Positions 5,146 through 6,189 of a stretch of 6,189 nt of DNA are shown here, piece by piece. The stretch's first letter is position 1; each line of letters opens with the position of its first letter. The notes below the pieces were generated by a model that was given only the letters and a program-made list of their open reading frames with translations, was not told the DNA's origin and ran no database searches. Position numbers and translations under genes: made by a program. This DNA is from Flavobacteriales bacterium UBA4011 (GTDB taxonomy: Bacteria > Bacteroidota > Bacteroidia > Flavobacteriales_D > Crocinitomicaceae): NCBI GenBank assembly GCA_002384725.1, contig DGBF01000153.1, forward strand, positions 8,554 through 14,742, written 5' to 3'.

Positions 5146-6189
5146 ATGACGCAAAATAAGATTGTTGTAGGAAGTGAAGAATGGTGTGGGTTGCCGAATT
5201 TGAATATTCCAGCCATAAAAACGCGTGTCGATTCTGGTGCAAAAACCACGGCATTGCATGCAGTTAACATTACTCCTTTTGATAAAAATGGGAGTGCTTG
5301 GGTGAGATTCGAAGTCCATCCGATACAATACGACGGCAAAACAACTCTAATTTGTGAATCACCCGTGGTCGATAAAAGACGAGTTAAAAGCTCAAGTGGA
5401 ATTGGTGAATTGCGCTACGTGATTAATTCTCAAATTTCAATTGGCGAAAATACTTGGGAAATTGAGGTTACCCTTACTAATAGAGATAGTATGGGGTATA
5501 GAATGTTGCTCGGTCGACAAGCCATGGCCGGAAGAATGTTGGTTGACCCTCAAGTTTCTTTTCAATTTGGTAAAGTTTCAGATGAGGAGTTAGACAAACA
5601 TTACCACAATTTCATCAAGGCTCCAACAGGATTGCACATCGCTTTATTGGCAACGAATCCAAATTTATACAGTAATCGACGAATTATTGAAGCAGCCGAA
5701 GAACGCGGACATTTCATGGATTTTTTAAATATTACCGACTTTTCGATAGAGTTGAACAATGCGAAAGCTATCATGAAATACAAGGGCGAAGAATTATCGA
5801 CCAAATACGATGTCATCATTCCTCGTATTCGTCTCAACTTAACTAAGTTTGGCTGTGCAGTGGTTCGACATTTTGGATCAATTGGAACGTACACACAAAA
5901 CTCGGCTCAAGCTATTGCTCAGTCTAGAAATTCATTACTAATGCTACAGCGAATTGTAGCGAGTGGGGTTTTAATTCCACCGACTCAATTGTTGCCTTCA
6001 AAATCAGAAAGCATTGTGAACCAAGCTCCTTTGGATGGCAAGCAAATTCGTTGCTTCGTTATAAATGGTTTGGTTAAAGCTACAATACTAAAATCTAAAT
6101 CGGAAGATGGCACCACGAAATTGACGCCAATAAAAATCAGTAAAGAGGAGCGAAAAATGGCCGGATTAGCCGTTAAAACACTGAATTTT
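5146..6189 (+). CDS. Retropepsin-like domain fused to a RimK-like region lacking the ATP-grasp core (3' partial)
   Basis: The frame runs open for 348 codons to the window edge. Residues 4-142 form a retropepsin-like domain of the type once named ATP-dependent zinc protease (PF05618-like, related to RimB). It has EEWCGLPNL (11-19), the aspartic-protease-like V-D-S-G-A-K-T-T-A-L-H-A (28-39, candidate catalytic D29), and LTNRDSMGYRMLLGRQAM (110-127). From 163 it matches RimK, which adds glutamate to ribosomal protein S6: IALLATNPNLYSNRRIIEAA, YDVIIPRI (221-228), the FGCAVVRHFGSIGTY stretch (235-249) and QIRCFVI (300-306). Between APL (294-296) and DGKQIRCF (297-304) about 46 residues found in RimK are absent: the GTQGIG nucleotide loop, its preceding Lys and QEYI. 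SRDKL is SRNSL (260-264) and the D of D-I-R is Q300. The ligase half is therefore probably inactive. ATG 5146 follows AAATAA. The fusion itself is known in other bacteria; the C-terminus lies outside the window. Confidence 0.85.
   Translation, partial: MTQNKIVVGSEEWCGLPNLNIPAIKTRVDSGAKTTALHAVNITPFDKNGSAWVRFEVHPIQYDGKTTLICESPVVDKRRVKSSSGIGELRYVINSQISIGENTWEIEVTLTNRDSMGYRMLLGRQAMAGRMLVDPQVSFQFGKVSDEELDKHYHNFIKAPTGLHIALLATNPNLYSNRRIIEAAEERGHFMDFLNITDFSIELNNAKAIMKYKGEELSTKYDVIIPRIRLNLTKFGCAVVRHFGSIGTYTQNSAQAIAQSRNSLLMLQRIVASGVLIPPTQLLPSKSESIVNQAPLDGKQIRCFVINGLVKATILKSKSEDGTTKLTPIKISKEERKMAGLAVKTLNF

Noticed and set aside
5074..5339. Two minus-strand frames of about 80 codons
   Set aside because: Both lie antisense to the conserved retropepsin-like domain and have no recognisable domain.
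5601..5894. Minus-strand 97-codon frame
   Set aside because: It is antisense to the RimK-like region, which has clear family similarity on the plus strand.

Overview
The window looks like chromosomal DNA from a member of the Bacteroidota, most likely Flavobacteriales-like. The base composition is moderately AT-rich. Four minus-strand transcription units are preceded by octamers matching the Bacteroidota -7 promoter element TAnnTTTG, and start codons generally sit behind A/T-rich stretches rather than Shine-Dalgarno sites. The gene content fits too: pyrR-pyrB followed by a STAS protein and RNase Z, lipoproteins with an L-S-C lipobox, and a retropepsin-like/RimK-like fusion. The phylum is inferred from these signals, not from any database comparison.

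Layout from left to right. (1) 8-2771, minus strand: pyrR, pyrB, a single-domain STAS protein and rnz, transcribed right to left. pyrR and pyrB overlap by 8 bases, STAS and rnz share a GTGA stop/start, and a probable internal promoter lies just upstream of the STAS gene. (2) 2786-3066: a gene-free spacer with a C8 tract and three copies of a 14-base element, two direct and one inverted. (3) 3067-4712, minus strand: a tight three-gene unit of a small outer-membrane-barrel-like protein, a GDPD-type lipoprotein and a SUI1/YciH-type translation factor. (4) 4807-4956, minus strand: a 49-residue cysteine-rich gene with a GTG start, easily missed because of its size. (5) 5146 to the right edge, plus strand: a large open reading frame with no stop in the window, fusing a retropepsin-like domain to a RimK-like ATP-grasp region.

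Units 1 to 3 are largely housekeeping: UMP synthesis and its regulation, tRNA 3' maturation, and translation. The most unusual item is the divergent fusion at the right edge. Its N-terminal protease-like domain keeps its D-S-G-A signature. Its RimK half joins the region before the ATP-grasp core directly to the region after it, so about 46 residues carrying the nucleotide-binding loop, the following lysine and the Q-E-Y-I segment are missing. Other ATP-contacting positions are also substituted. This suggests a pseudoligase fused to an intact protease-like domain, divergently transcribed from a Cys-rich microprotein. No CRISPR array, insertion sequence, tRNA or rRNA was seen.
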